A stretch of DNA of 45,461 nucleotides from NCBI GenBank assembly GCA_005798905.1, contig SYIK01000007.1, positions 1 to 45,461 on the forward strand, read 5' to 3'. Below the pieces are notes generated by a model that did not search any database, was not told the DNA's origin, and worked only from the letters and a program-made list of their open reading frames with translations. Source of the DNA: Bacteroidota bacterium (GTDB lineage: Bacteria; Bacteroidota; Bacteroidia; Chitinophagales; Chitinophagaceae). Positions 26,810-35,210 of the stretch are shown here, piece by piece (the first letter of the stretch is position 1; every line of letters starts with the position of its first letter). Both the position numbers and the translations under genes were made by a program.

Positions 26810-29311
26810 TTCGGGTTGATTTTTTTCCGAACTTGAATGTGACCATTCCATTTTTACTGCTTTTGTAAAATCCATCAATCGAACTCCAACAGCTTTCATA
26901 CCTGACAATTCTGTCAATTTAGAAATTTTAATCTTACCTTTTCGCAACTGATCACCTCTTCCCTGTTGCACTGCCAGCAACGGTTCCGCTTCAGTAGTTA
27001 CCGTTTCCAAATAATTCCCATTCCCTTCTTTAATAAATAAATATTTATTTCGCAAAGCAGTTGTTTCTACTTTAAATCGTTTTACTATAAATTGTTTTTT
27101 GTCAACGTCAACATAAACAACCGTTACAATTTTCGAAGCGTCAAATTTTTCGATAAAGATTAATTTATCGGCATCCAATTTCTGTGTCAATTCCTGATCA
27201 ACAACTTCGTAATAACCATCTTTGTAAATAATAAATATTTTATCTTCTGCATTAAAATTTCCAAGAGGTTCCCCTTTATTATCTGTATTCAATCTGCCAA
27301 ATTCTTTATCATACGAAATGCGTTTCCCAGCAATGGTGGAAACACCTGCTTCTTTCATCCTTACTGATTTTACGGGATACTTGGTAAGTGTATTTCCCAT
27401 ACTATTTCTTCCTTTTATTTCCAACGATGCAAAATCAAATTCCAATTCTTTTTTATGTGCTGCACAACTTGGACTTAAAGTGATTTTTACCAACTCCGCT
27501 TCTCCGTTTCCATTAACGCTTAAATAATTGACTTTACTTTTTTCATCACCTTTTGTAAGATCATATTCTTTATCTCGCGTTACACCAGTTACATTAAACC
27601 GTTTTACAAAACTCTTCCCCGTTTTCCCATCGGTGTAAATCATATTATAAGTGGTGCGCTCATCATTTTTTTGAAATAAAATGGCCTCCACAATATCTTT
27701 CCCGATATATGCTTTTTCAGACACTTTAACGACTTTCATTGTACCGCGTTTTGTAAATACTATGATGTCGTTCATGTCGGAACAGTCGAAAAGGAACTCG
27801 TCTTTTTTCAACCCAGTTCCTATAAATCCATCTTCGCGATTTATAAATAATTTTACGTTTGCAATTGCTACTTGCCGTGCTTCTATTACTTCAATTGATT
27901 TTATTGTTGCTTTTCGCTCTCTTCCTTTTCCAAATTTTTTCAGCAAGTTTTCAAAATAAGAAACTGAATAATCAATCAAATTATCCAAATCAAATTTCAC
28001 TTGTTTGATTTCACTTTCAATTGCTTTTATCTGCGCATTCAATTCGTCAATGTCCAATTTATAAATTCTTCGAACCGGTTTTTCGGTAAGTTTAATTATA
28101 TCCTCATTGGTTACTTCACTTTTTAATTGTTTTACAAAAGGAACAAAAGCTTCACTGATTGCTTCAATAACTTTATCCCAACTGTTGTGCTTTTTTTCTA
28201 GTTCTTTATAAATTTTTTCTTCGAAAAATATTTTTTCCAATGAAGTATAATGCCACTTTGCAAGTAATTCGTTCAACTTAATTTTTAATTCTAACTCTAA
28301 TAAATTTTTTGTTTGATCGACTGAATTTTTCAACAAATCATTTACGGTTAGAAATTGCGGTTTTTGATTTACAATTACACAAGCATTTGGAGAAATGGAA
28401 ATTTCACAATCTGTAAATTTATACAACGCGTCAATGGTTATGTCGGAAGAAACACCGGGTGCTAAATCAACTTGAATTTCTACGTCTGCAGCAGTATTGT
28501 CGGTTACTTTTTTAATTTTTATTTTTCCTTGATCGTTCGCTTTTACAATACTATCTATTATTTGTGTTGAAGTAACTCCGTAAGGAACGCTTTTAATGAG
28601 AATTGTTTTTTTATCGGATTCTTCAATATTAGCGCGCACTTTTACTTTTCCTCCGCGCTTTCCTTGGTTGTACTCAGCAATATCAATTTGTCCTCCTGTT
28701 TGAAAATCCGGATAAAGTTCAAATCGTTTTCCGCGCAAATGTTTTATTGCTGCTTCTATTAACTCACAAAAATTATGTGGTAAAATTTTTGTTGATAAAC
28801 CAACTGCAATCCCTTCTACTCCTTGCGCTAATAATAAGGGAAATTTCATCGGAAGAGTTAATGGTTCGTTTTTACGACCATCATAACTCATTTGCCATTC
28901 TGTAGTTTTTGCATTAAATGCAACTTCCAATGCAAACTTGCTTAATCTTCCTTCTATGTATCGCGGAGCTGCAGCTGCATCGCCCGTTCTTACATCTCCC
29001 CAATTACCTTGGGTTTCAATCATCAATTCTTTTTGACCAAGATTTACTAAAGCATCGCCAATGCTCGCATCACCATGCGGATGGTATTGCATTGTTTGAC
29101 CAATCACATTTGCAATTTTATTAAATCGTCCGTCGTCCATTTCTTTCATTGCATGAAGAATGCGACGTTGCACGGGTTTCAATCCATCTTCCACCGCTGG
29201 TACAGCTCTTTCAAGAATAACATAAGAAGCATAATCCAAAAACCAATTTTTAAATTGATTATGTACTCCCGTATTACTGTGTGATTCTATTTCGTTTTCT
29301 ATTGTTGACAT
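26801..29311 (-). CDS. parC: DNA topoisomerase IV subunit A
   Basis: This is the cleavage subunit of a type IIA topoisomerase that decatenates sister chromosomes. In 836 residues the winged-helix/tower part contains YASYVILERAVPAVEDGLKPVQRRIL and the catalytic Y118 in AAAAPRYIEGRL, followed by coiled-coil and a C-terminal beta-pinwheel. No GyrA box (QRRGGKG) is seen, so topo IV is preferred over gyrase. In the quinolone loop HPHGDASIGD, A82 stands where E. coli GyrA has Ser83, while D86 keeps the acidic position. It is the last gene of the parE operon and overlaps smpB tail to tail. Confidence 0.94.
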   Translation of the reverse strand: MSTIENEIESHSNTGVHNQFKNWFLDYASYVILERAVPAVEDGLKPVQRRILHAMKEMDDGRFNKIANVIGQTMQYHPHGDASIGDALVNLGQKELMIETQGNWGDVRTGDAAAAPRYIEGRLSKFALEVAFNAKTTEWQMSYDGRKNEPLTLPMKFPLLLAQGVEGIAVGLSTKILPHNFCELIEAAIKHLRGKRFELYPDFQTGGQIDIAEYNQGKRGGKVKVRANIEESDKKTILIKSVPYGVTSTQIIDSIVKANDQGKIKIKKVTDNTAADVEIQVDLAPGVSSDITIDALYKFTDCEISISPNACVIVNQKPQFLTVNDLLKNSVDQTKNLLELELKIKLNELLAKWHYTSLEKIFFEEKIYKELEKKHNSWDKVIEAISEAFVPFVKQLKSEVTNEDIIKLTEKPVRRIYKLDIDELNAQIKAIESEIKQVKFDLDNLIDYSVSYFENLLKKFGKGRERKATIKSIEVIEARQVAIANVKLFINREDGFIGTGLKKDEFLFDCSDMNDIIVFTKRGTMKVVKVSEKAYIGKDIVEAILFQKNDERTTYNMIYTDGKTGKSFVKRFNVTGVTRDKEYDLTKGDEKSKVNYLSVNGNGEAELVKITLSPSCAAHKKELEFDFASLEIKGRNSMGNTLTKYPVKSVRMKEAGVSTIAGKRISYDKEFGRLNTDNKGEPLGNFNAEDKIFIIYKDGYYEVVDQELTQKLDADKLIFIEKFDASKIVTVVYVDVDKKQFIVKRFKVETTALRNKYLFIKEGNGNYLETVTTEAEPLLAVQQGRGDQLRKGKIKISKLTELSGMKAVGVRLMDFTKAVKMEWSHSSSEKNQPELF

Positions 29312-29332
29312 ATTTTTATAACTAAACTTCTT

Positions 29333-30166
29333 CTATATATTATTAACTGAAATGTTTGTCTCACTTAATTTAATATCAAATTCTTTCCACCCTTTTGAAA
29401 CATCTCCCAAAACTTCAATTCTATTTTGAACAATTAAATTTTTAATTCTTGCCATTAAAAAAACATCCCCCGTTTTTATATTCATCCGATGAAGTGTATT
29501 CATTAAAACTCGATTTGCTTTTTGCCAATCGTTATTAATATTTTTAAGAATTTCATCATCGAAGTATGTTTCTTCTTTCCCAACAATTTTTTTCCCCCCT
29601 TCCAAAATTCTTACCATTGCATTTTCATTGCACATACGCGTCCATTCATCGGCATCTACTTCAAATTCGCTCGGTGTAATTGGTCGTGCCAATTTTTTAG
29701 CTTTCAAAATTTCTTTGGGTAAAATTTCGCTCAATGTTTTTGGATAAAACAACTGTCCTTTTTCGTTGATGAAAGGAAGATTATTTAAAAAAACAATGAT
29801 GATTCTTCCTTGAAATTTTTTCAATTGGCGCATCAACCAAAAATAGCTGACAACATCATGCTGATTTTGTCCCAACCAAAGCCAGGCTTCAGTTGTATCA
29901 TCTTCTTCCAATTTTTGTACAATTTGTGCAGCAGTAATTCTATCATCCACATTTTCCAATATTTTATCGCCATAAGGAGAGTCGATTAATAATGTTCTCC
30001 ACCATTCCTTTCGCGCTTGCCATCCTTCTTCTATTTCTAAATCATTCAAAGGTCCAACACCCCAATCATCTTTAATTTGAATCACTTCTCCGTTCAACGT
30101 TTCGTCCAATAGTTTTACTTTTTCTAAAAGTTCCACATCGGCAGCTTGAAAAACAATATGCAACAT
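29333..30166 (-). CDS. DUF1835 domain-containing protein
   Basis: The N-terminus MLHIVFQAADVELLEK followed by IKDDWGVGPL is the DUF1835 signature. The second half (about 150-270) matches the DUF3658-type C-terminal region usually found with it. The biochemical function of the family is unknown. The protein is 277 residues, cytoplasmic, without membrane spans. It starts 2 bp after the methyltransferase stop and ends 21 bp before parC, so it is part of the topoisomerase operon. That position does not prove a link to topology; it may be a passenger. Confidence 0.8.
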   Translation of the reverse strand: MLHIVFQAADVELLEKVKLLDETLNGEVIQIKDDWGVGPLNDLEIEEGWQARKEWWRTLLIDSPYGDKILENVDDRITAAQIVQKLEEDDTTEAWLWLGQNQHDVVSYFWLMRQLKKFQGRIIIVFLNNLPFINEKGQLFYPKTLSEILPKEILKAKKLARPITPSEFEVDADEWTRMCNENAMVRILEGGKKIVGKEETYFDDEILKNINNDWQKANRVLMNTLHRMNIKTGDVFLMARIKNLIVQNRIEVLGDVSKGWKEFDIKLSETNISVNNI

Positions 30167-30168
30167 AA

Positions 30169-30951
30169 TTAATTTTTAATTTTTACTAAATAATAAACGC
30201 AAGTTGTAAAAAAATTTCTCACCCAAGGAATTGCGCTAATCCAAACAAATTGTTTTTTCCCCTGCCATCCAAATTTATATTCATAAATTGGATTGATAAG
30301 AAAATGTAATTTACCGATAGTTGAAAAATTTTGTTTTTTACAAATTTTTTCAAATTTTTCAATACTAATTCCTGTTTCTTTTATTTCCAACAAAGCAGCA
30401 AAACCATCTTTTGTTTTTCGCAGCAACCATCCATAAATAAATGTCGGCAATAAATGTACCCAAGGTATATTTCTAACAAAAGATGTACACATTTGCTGAT
30501 GCCCGCCAAAGGGCATTTGCCATGGCGGAAAACCAAAAAATATTACTCCATTTGGTTTTAAATAATTCTTCATCCAAGCAATTAATTTTTCCTGTTCGTG
30601 AATATGTTCGATGACATCTTTTAAAACGATTATGTCAAATAATCCGTTCAATTCATTTATTGAAACTTTGTAAATATCATTTACAATAAATTCAACATTT
30701 TTATTTTCAATCTCAGTTTTCAAAAATAATCTTGCATTGTCAATTCGTGCGGCATCCATTTCTACACCAACTCCCACACAACCTTTATTAAGGAATGCTT
30801 TTAAAACACCACCTTCTCCACATCCGATTTCCAGAATTCGCATCCCGGATTTTATGAGTACAGAATTTTCAATAAATGGAATAACATGTTTTTCCGTATT
30901 CAGAACCTGAATATCAAAATATTGCTTTTTATCAATATGAAATCCAAACAC
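30169..30951 (-). CDS. class I SAM-dependent methyltransferase
   Basis: The Rossmann-type motif I ILEIGCGEGGVLKAFLNKG, motif II acidic GVEMDAARID, motif III FIVNDIYK and the IVLKDVIEHIHEQEKLIAWMKNYLKPNG block are typical of UbiE/Coq5-like small-molecule or lipid methyltransferases. The sequence FGFPPWQMPFGGHQQMC further on is common in members acting on glycan or polyketide-like substrates, but the acceptor cannot be named. The 260 residues begin at GTG 30951-30949. It lies 8 bp after parE and 2 bp before the DUF1835 gene, inside the topoisomerase IV operon. Confidence 0.88.
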   Translation of the reverse strand: MFGFHIDKKQYFDIQVLNTEKHVIPFIENSVLIKSGMRILEIGCGEGGVLKAFLNKGCVGVGVEMDAARIDNARLFLKTEIENKNVEFIVNDIYKVSINELNGLFDIIVLKDVIEHIHEQEKLIAWMKNYLKPNGVIFFGFPPWQMPFGGHQQMCTSFVRNIPWVHLLPTFIYGWLLRKTKDGFAALLEIKETGISIEKFEKICKKQNFSTIGKLHFLINPIYEYKFGWQGKKQFVWISAIPWVRNFFTTCVYYLVKIKN

Positions 30952-30959
30952 GATTTACT

Positions 30960-32858
30960 TTAATTTTTTGTTGCTAATTCAGTGACAAGATCAATTTCCA
31001 CTTTCAAATTATTAATAATAAACTCCTGACGCTCCATCGTATTTTTCCCCATATAATATGCCAAAAGCTGTTGAATGTGATCGCCTTTTTCTAACTGCAT
31101 CAATTTTTTTCGTATGCCGGCATTTATGAAAAAAGCAAATTCGTCCGGACTTATTTCTCCCAAACCTTTGAACCTTGTTATTTCCGGTTTGCCCGCAAGT
31201 TTTTTGATTGCATCATTTTTTTCAATTTCATTATAACAATAAATTGTTTCTTGTTTATTGCGAACACGGAATAATGGAGTTTCTAAAACATAAATTTTTT
31301 CGTGCTTTACTAAGTCCGGGAAAAATTGTAAAAAGAAAGTCATCAGCAACAAACGAATATGCATTCCGTCCACATCCGCATCTGTAGAAATAACAATATT
31401 ATTATAACGAAGCCCTTCAATTCCGTCTTCGATATTCAATGCGTGTTGCAATAAATTAAATTCTTCATTTTCGTAAACCACTTTTTTTGTCAACCCAAAA
31501 CAATTCAACGGCTTGCCACGTAAGCTAAACACGGCCTGCGTTTCCACGTTTCTAACTTTGGTAATAGAACCACTTGCACTATCTCCCTCAGTAATAAAAA
31601 TCGTTGTTTCGTTTTGCTTGCTTATAAATTCATCTCTCCCTTTTGTGGGCGGTTCGTCATTCAAATGAAATCGACAATCGCGCAATTTTCGATTGTGCAA
31701 ATTTGCTTTTTTTGCTCTTTCATTTGCTAATTTTCTTATGCCGGATAATTCTTTCCTTTCTTTTTCGCTTTGTTCAATTCTTTTTTTAATGGCGTCGGCA
31801 GTTGTGGGATTTTTATGAAGAAATATTTCCAACTCTTTTGCAAAAAAATCAGCAATAAATTGTTTCATTGAAGGGCCACCTTCCGCAACATTTAAAGAAC
31901 CTAATTTTGTTTTTGTTTGGCTTTCGAAAACCGGCTCAATCACACGAACTGAAATTGCAGCCACAATTCCTGTTCTAATATCTGAAGTATCGTAATCTTT
32001 CTTAAAAAAATCGCGTATTGTTTTTACAAATGCTTCTCGAAATGCTTGTTGATGTGTTCCTCCTTGTGTAGTGTGTTGCCCATTTACAAAACTGTACAAG
32101 TCTTCGCCGTAATCGTTCGTATGGCTAATTGCAACTTCAATATCTTCTCCTTTCAAATGAATAATGGGATAGCGAATTTCATCTTCATTTGTTTTTCGTT
32201 GTAATAAATCCAACAGCCCATTTTTACTAACAAAACTTTTATTATTAAAAACAATTTTTAACCCCGCATTTAAAAAACAATAATTCCAAATTTGATTTTC
32301 CAAAAATTCAGAATGAAATTTGAAATTTTGAAAAATGGTTTCATCCGGAATAAAACTTATGCTTGTTCCATTCCCTTCTTCAGTTTTTATTTCTTTGTGT
32401 TCTTTCGTCAATTCTCCTCTTTCAAATTCAGCAACTTTTTCTTTACCTTCTCTAATTGCTTTTACTTTAAAATAATTGCTAAGCGCATTTACAGCTTTGG
32501 AACCAACTCCATTTAATCCAACAGATTTTTGAAAGACTTTACTGTCATATTTAGCACCGGTATTTATTTTACTTACAACTTCCACCACTTTCCCCAAAGG
32601 AATTCCACGGCCATAATCACGAATAGTCACCAATTTATTTTCAATAATAAGCTCTATAACTTTTCCAAACCCCATGGCATATTCATCAATACAATTATCT
32701 AAAACTTCTTTTACCATTACATAAATCCCATCATCGGGAGAAGATCCATCACCTAATTTTCCAATATACATTCCAGGACGAAGCCGAATGTGTTCTTTCC
32801 AATCAAGGCTGCGAATGCTATCTTCATTATATTCAAAAAGGTCAGATTTTTTTGCCAT
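30960..32858 (-). CDS. parE: DNA topoisomerase IV subunit B
   Basis: This is the ATPase subunit that works with ParC. In 632 residues it carries the GHKL fold ([41 protein letters not shown]), a transducer domain with QTKTKLG, and the Toprim domain [17 protein letters not shown] and [15 protein letters not shown], ending with [13 protein letters not shown]. The length and lack of gyrase-type insertions fit ParE. First gene of the operon parE-methyltransferase-DUF1835-parC; promoter at 32914-32921. Confidence 0.95.
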   Translation of the reverse strand: MAKKSDLFEYNEDSIRSLDWKEHIRLRPGMYIGKLGDGSSPDDGIYVMVKEVLDNCIDEYAMGFGKVIELIIENKLVTIRDYGRGIPLGKVVEVVSKINTGAKYDSKVFQKSVGLNGVGSKAVNALSNYFKVKAIREGKEKVAEFERGELTKEHKEIKTEEGNGTSISFIPDETIFQNFKFHSEFLENQIWNYCFLNAGLKIVFNNKSFVSKNGLLDLLQRKTNEDEIRYPIIHLKGEDIEVAISHTNDYGEDLYSFVNGQHTTQGGTHQQAFREAFVKTIRDFFKKDYDTSDIRTGIVAAISVRVIEPVFESQTKTKLGSLNVAEGGPSMKQFIADFFAKELEIFLHKNPTTADAIKKRIEQSEKERKELSGIRKLANERAKKANLHNRKLRDCRFHLNDEPPTKGRDEFISKQNETTIFITEGDSASGSITKVRNVETQAVFSLRGKPLNCFGLTKKVVYENEEFNLLQHALNIEDGIEGLRYNNIVISTDADVDGMHIRLLLMTFFLQFFPDLVKHEKIYVLETPLFRVRNKQETIYCYNEIEKNDAIKKLAGKPEITRFKGLGEISPDEFAFFINAGIRKKLMQLEKGDHIQQLLAYYMGKNTMERQEFIINNLKVEIDLVTELATKN

Positions 32859-33233
32859 AGTTAGTTAAGAATTAACTCGTTGAATGCTTTTGTTTTTGAG
32901 TCAATAATCCGAACAAATATAACCATTCGAAATTTGAAATTTAGCTTAGGATTTAGTAACAATTGTGGGAAAATAAAAGAGAATCCACTTCAAATTAATT
33001 CATCAAAATGAGTTAAAGTCTTTGTAATTTTTTAAGCAATTATTTCTTCACATCGCCAACCAAGCTGCGTTTCAAGCAGTTATAAAAGTTTAAAATTGTT
33101 CATTTAATTCCTGAAAAATCAATTAGCTTTGGCTTTCTGACTCCCTGAATTCTACCCAATTACTTATTTCATTAAATTCTCTGGTTGCAGATTATTTTCA
33201 AAATTTATTTTATAATAAATAAATCTATCGGTT
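32859..33233. other. 375-bp divergent intergenic region
   Basis: It holds the parE promoter near its left end. The remainder (about 32950-33230) is AT-rich; I see no gene, RNA or strong repeat in it apart from an ATTTATT/AATAAAT palindrome close to the start of the small gene at 33234. Confidence 0.5.
32914..32921 (-). promoter_or_regulatory. parE operon -7 promoter element
   Basis: CAAATATA on the plus strand reads TATATTTG toward parE, 55 nt from its ATG. The -33 region has TTTC rather than TTTG. Confidence 0.5.
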
Positions 33234-33506
33234 ATGTACACTTACGAATTATTGGAAATAGGTTGCTTTTATTTGGTAAAAGAAAAAGAAGACTCTCCGA
33301 TTGCAATGATAAAAGTTGCGCTTGAATCAGACACTTGTTTATTTATTCAGCACTTTGACATCTCAATGGAAACAGAATGGAAATTGAAAAAAGATTTTTT
33401 GTTCGATATTATAGAATGCTTAACCGACAAAACGGTAAAAGAGTGGGGATATTTTTATAAAAATATCGAAGCATACACACAAGAAGAAGATGACGACGAC
33501 GAGTAA
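33234..33506 (+). CDS. small acidic protein of unknown function (90 aa)
   Basis: The 90-residue protein begins MYTYELLEIGCFYLVKEKE and ends in a run of acidic residues (EEDDDDE). There is no signal peptide or membrane span. The pattern of alternating hydrophobic residues suggests a compact alpha/beta fold. It is a real gene by its ATG start, separate strong terminator (33528-33560) and intact frame. I do not recognise the family. The upstream parE region and downstream propeller gene give no functional hint. Confidence 0.65.
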   Translation: MYTYELLEIGCFYLVKEKEDSPIAMIKVALESDTCLFIQHFDISMETEWKLKKDFLFDIIECLTDKTVKEWGYFYKNIEAYTQEEDDDDE

Positions 33507-33527
33507 AATTATTCGAAATTATTTACT

Positions 33528-33560
33528 ACCGGAATAGATTATATTTATTCCGGTTTTTTA
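33528..33560 (+). terminator. intrinsic terminator after the small acidic gene
   Basis: ACCGGAATA (33528-33536) pairs perfectly with TATTCCGGT (33546-33554), followed by TTTTT. The loop is 9 nt. Confidence 0.9.
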
Positions 33561-33586
33561 TTTCAATTATGTAAATATTAGCTTTT

Positions 33587-34618
33587 ATGAAATTTCACAA
33601 TTTACTTTTTCTAACTTTTTTCTTAATTGATGTTCAAGCAAAAGCGCAATTCACAAATTATTCCGAACCTAATATTAAAGTTTTAACTGTTGGAGCAAAA
33701 ACAAGTCTACGAGGATTAAGCGTTGTAAACAATCATATCATTTGGGTAAGTGGCAGCAATGGAAAAATTGGCAAATCAATTGACGGTGGAAAAACTTGGA
33801 ACTGGAAAATAGTAAAAGGATTTGAAAAAACAGATTTTCGAGACATTGAAGCATTTGATAGTTCTACAGCAATAATTATTGCAATTGCCGAGCCTGCTTA
33901 TATTTTAAAAACAATTGATGGCGGAGAAACATGGAATATTGTTTATGAAAACAAAACAAAAGGAATGTTTTTAGATGCGATGGATTTTAGTGACAAAAAA
34001 AATGGAATTGTAATTGGCGATCCAATCGAAGGAAAATTTTTTATTGCTAAAACAAAAGATGGTGGCAATTCTTGGAGTAAATTACCAATTACTGAAAGAC
34101 AAAATGCAGAAGAGGACGAAGCATGTTTTGCATCTAGCGGTACAAATATTATTTACTTAAAAAATGGGGATTTTGTTTTTGTAAGTGGTGGAAAAAATAG
34201 CAGATTTTTTAGAAATCAAAATCCTTCCTTTATTCCCATTTTAAAAGGCTTGGAAAGCACGGGAGCAAATTCTGTTACATATCAAAAAAACGGAAAAAAT
34301 ATTTTTATTGTTGGCGGAGATTTTTCAAATGCGAATTTGAAAGACAGTAATTTTTGTTTCAGTTTTGATTACGGAAAAAACTGGCAAATTGCACAAAATC
34401 CGCCTTCTGGTTACAGAAGTTGTGTAGAATTTATAAACAAAAATTCACTAATAACTTGCGGAATTAATGGAGTAGATCTTTCAAATGATGGTGGAATAAT
34501 TTGGCAAAGAATAAGCGCTGAAGGTTTTCACGTTGTACAAAAAGCTAAATCTGGAAATGCAGTATTTCTTGCCGGCAATAATGGAAAAATAGGAATGCTT
34601 TCTTGGATTGAAAGATGA
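33587..34618 (+). CDS. exported YCF48/BNR-type beta-propeller protein
   Basis: After a signal peptide ending in QAKAQ, the 343 residues contain at least five Asp-box hairpins: SIDGGKTWNW, TIDGGETWNI, TKDGGNSWSK, SFDYGKNWQI and SNDGGIIWQR. Spacing of the repeats predicts a seven-bladed propeller like YCF48/HCF136, a photosystem assembly factor; in non-photosynthetic Bacteroidota the role is unknown and may be a periplasmic binding or assembly scaffold. No sialidase catalytic residues are recognised. It ends 1 bp from the stop of the convergent thioredoxin-like gene. Confidence 0.85.
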   Translation: MKFHNLLFLTFFLIDVQAKAQFTNYSEPNIKVLTVGAKTSLRGLSVVNNHIIWVSGSNGKIGKSIDGGKTWNWKIVKGFEKTDFRDIEAFDSSTAIIIAIAEPAYILKTIDGGETWNIVYENKTKGMFLDAMDFSDKKNGIVIGDPIEGKFFIAKTKDGGNSWSKLPITERQNAEEDEACFASSGTNIIYLKNGDFVFVSGGKNSRFFRNQNPSFIPILKGLESTGANSVTYQKNGKNIFIVGGDFSNANLKDSNFCFSFDYGKNWQIAQNPPSGYRSCVEFINKNSLITCGINGVDLSNDGGIIWQRISAEGFHVVQKAKSGNAVFLAGNNGKIGMLSWIER

Positions 34619-34619
34619 A

Positions 34620-35210
34620 CTAATCTAATTGATTTAAAATTTCTTTTACATCAATTCTTTTTCGATAGTCGGATTCAAAATACCGATAGACAATTGCACC
34701 CTCTTTGCTAACAATATAAACAGCCGGTACCGGTAAATATATTTTTCCATCTTGCCCATTTATTTTTCCTAAATCAATTTTAGAATTTTTATAACGAGCA
34801 ATCGTTTTTTCATCCACTTCAAATCTTACGTCGTACGCTTTTAATATTTTTGTGTTTTCGTCATTAAGTATCGAAAACTGAGCATTTGTTTTTTCAATTG
34901 TTTTTAAAATTCCTTCCATTTTTTCGGGAGTAATTGCAATAAGCTGTGCTCCTTTTTCCATTATTAATTGAAGCGAATCTTGTAACTTTTTTAAATGCTT
35001 ATTGCAGTGAGGGCACCAGTTTCCACGATAAAAAACTAATACAACAGGTCCTTGTTTCAGCAAGTTTTGTAGTCGAATTTCATTTCCATTTTGATCAACA
35101 GAAATAAAATCAGGTGCTTTTGAATTTATAAATAACCCTTCCGGTTTTTCTTGTGCAATTAAATTTGAAACAAGAAAAATAGACAGAAGATTTAGTATAA
35201 AATTTTTCAT
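34620..35210 (-). CDS. exported peroxiredoxin/thioredoxin-like protein
   Basis: The 196-residue protein starts with a signal peptide (MKNFILNLLSIFLVSNLIAQ). The AhpC/TSA-type fold is seen in FYRGNWCPHCNKHLKKLQ, where C66 and C69 form a CPHC pair like thiol-disulfide oxidoreductases. It probably reduces peroxides or disulfides in the periplasm. Its start codon overlaps the smc stop codon (TAATG), so translation is probably coupled to smc. A redox protein tied to a chromosome condensin is unusual; I regard it as an operon accident until shown otherwise. Confidence 0.88.
   Translation of the reverse strand: MKNFILNLLSIFLVSNLIAQEKPEGLFINSKAPDFISVDQNGNEIRLQNLLKQGPVVLVFYRGNWCPHCNKHLKKLQDSLQLIMEKGAQLIAITPEKMEGILKTIEKTNAQFSILNDENTKILKAYDVRFEVDEKTIARYKNSKIDLGKINGQDGKIYLPVPAVYIVSKEGAIVYRYFESDYRKRIDVKEILNQLD

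Noticed and set aside
33000-33230. Possible small RNA or decayed gene upstream of the 90-residue protein
   Set aside because: I found no promoter-terminator pair or stable fold, and no protein remnant that I could recognise.
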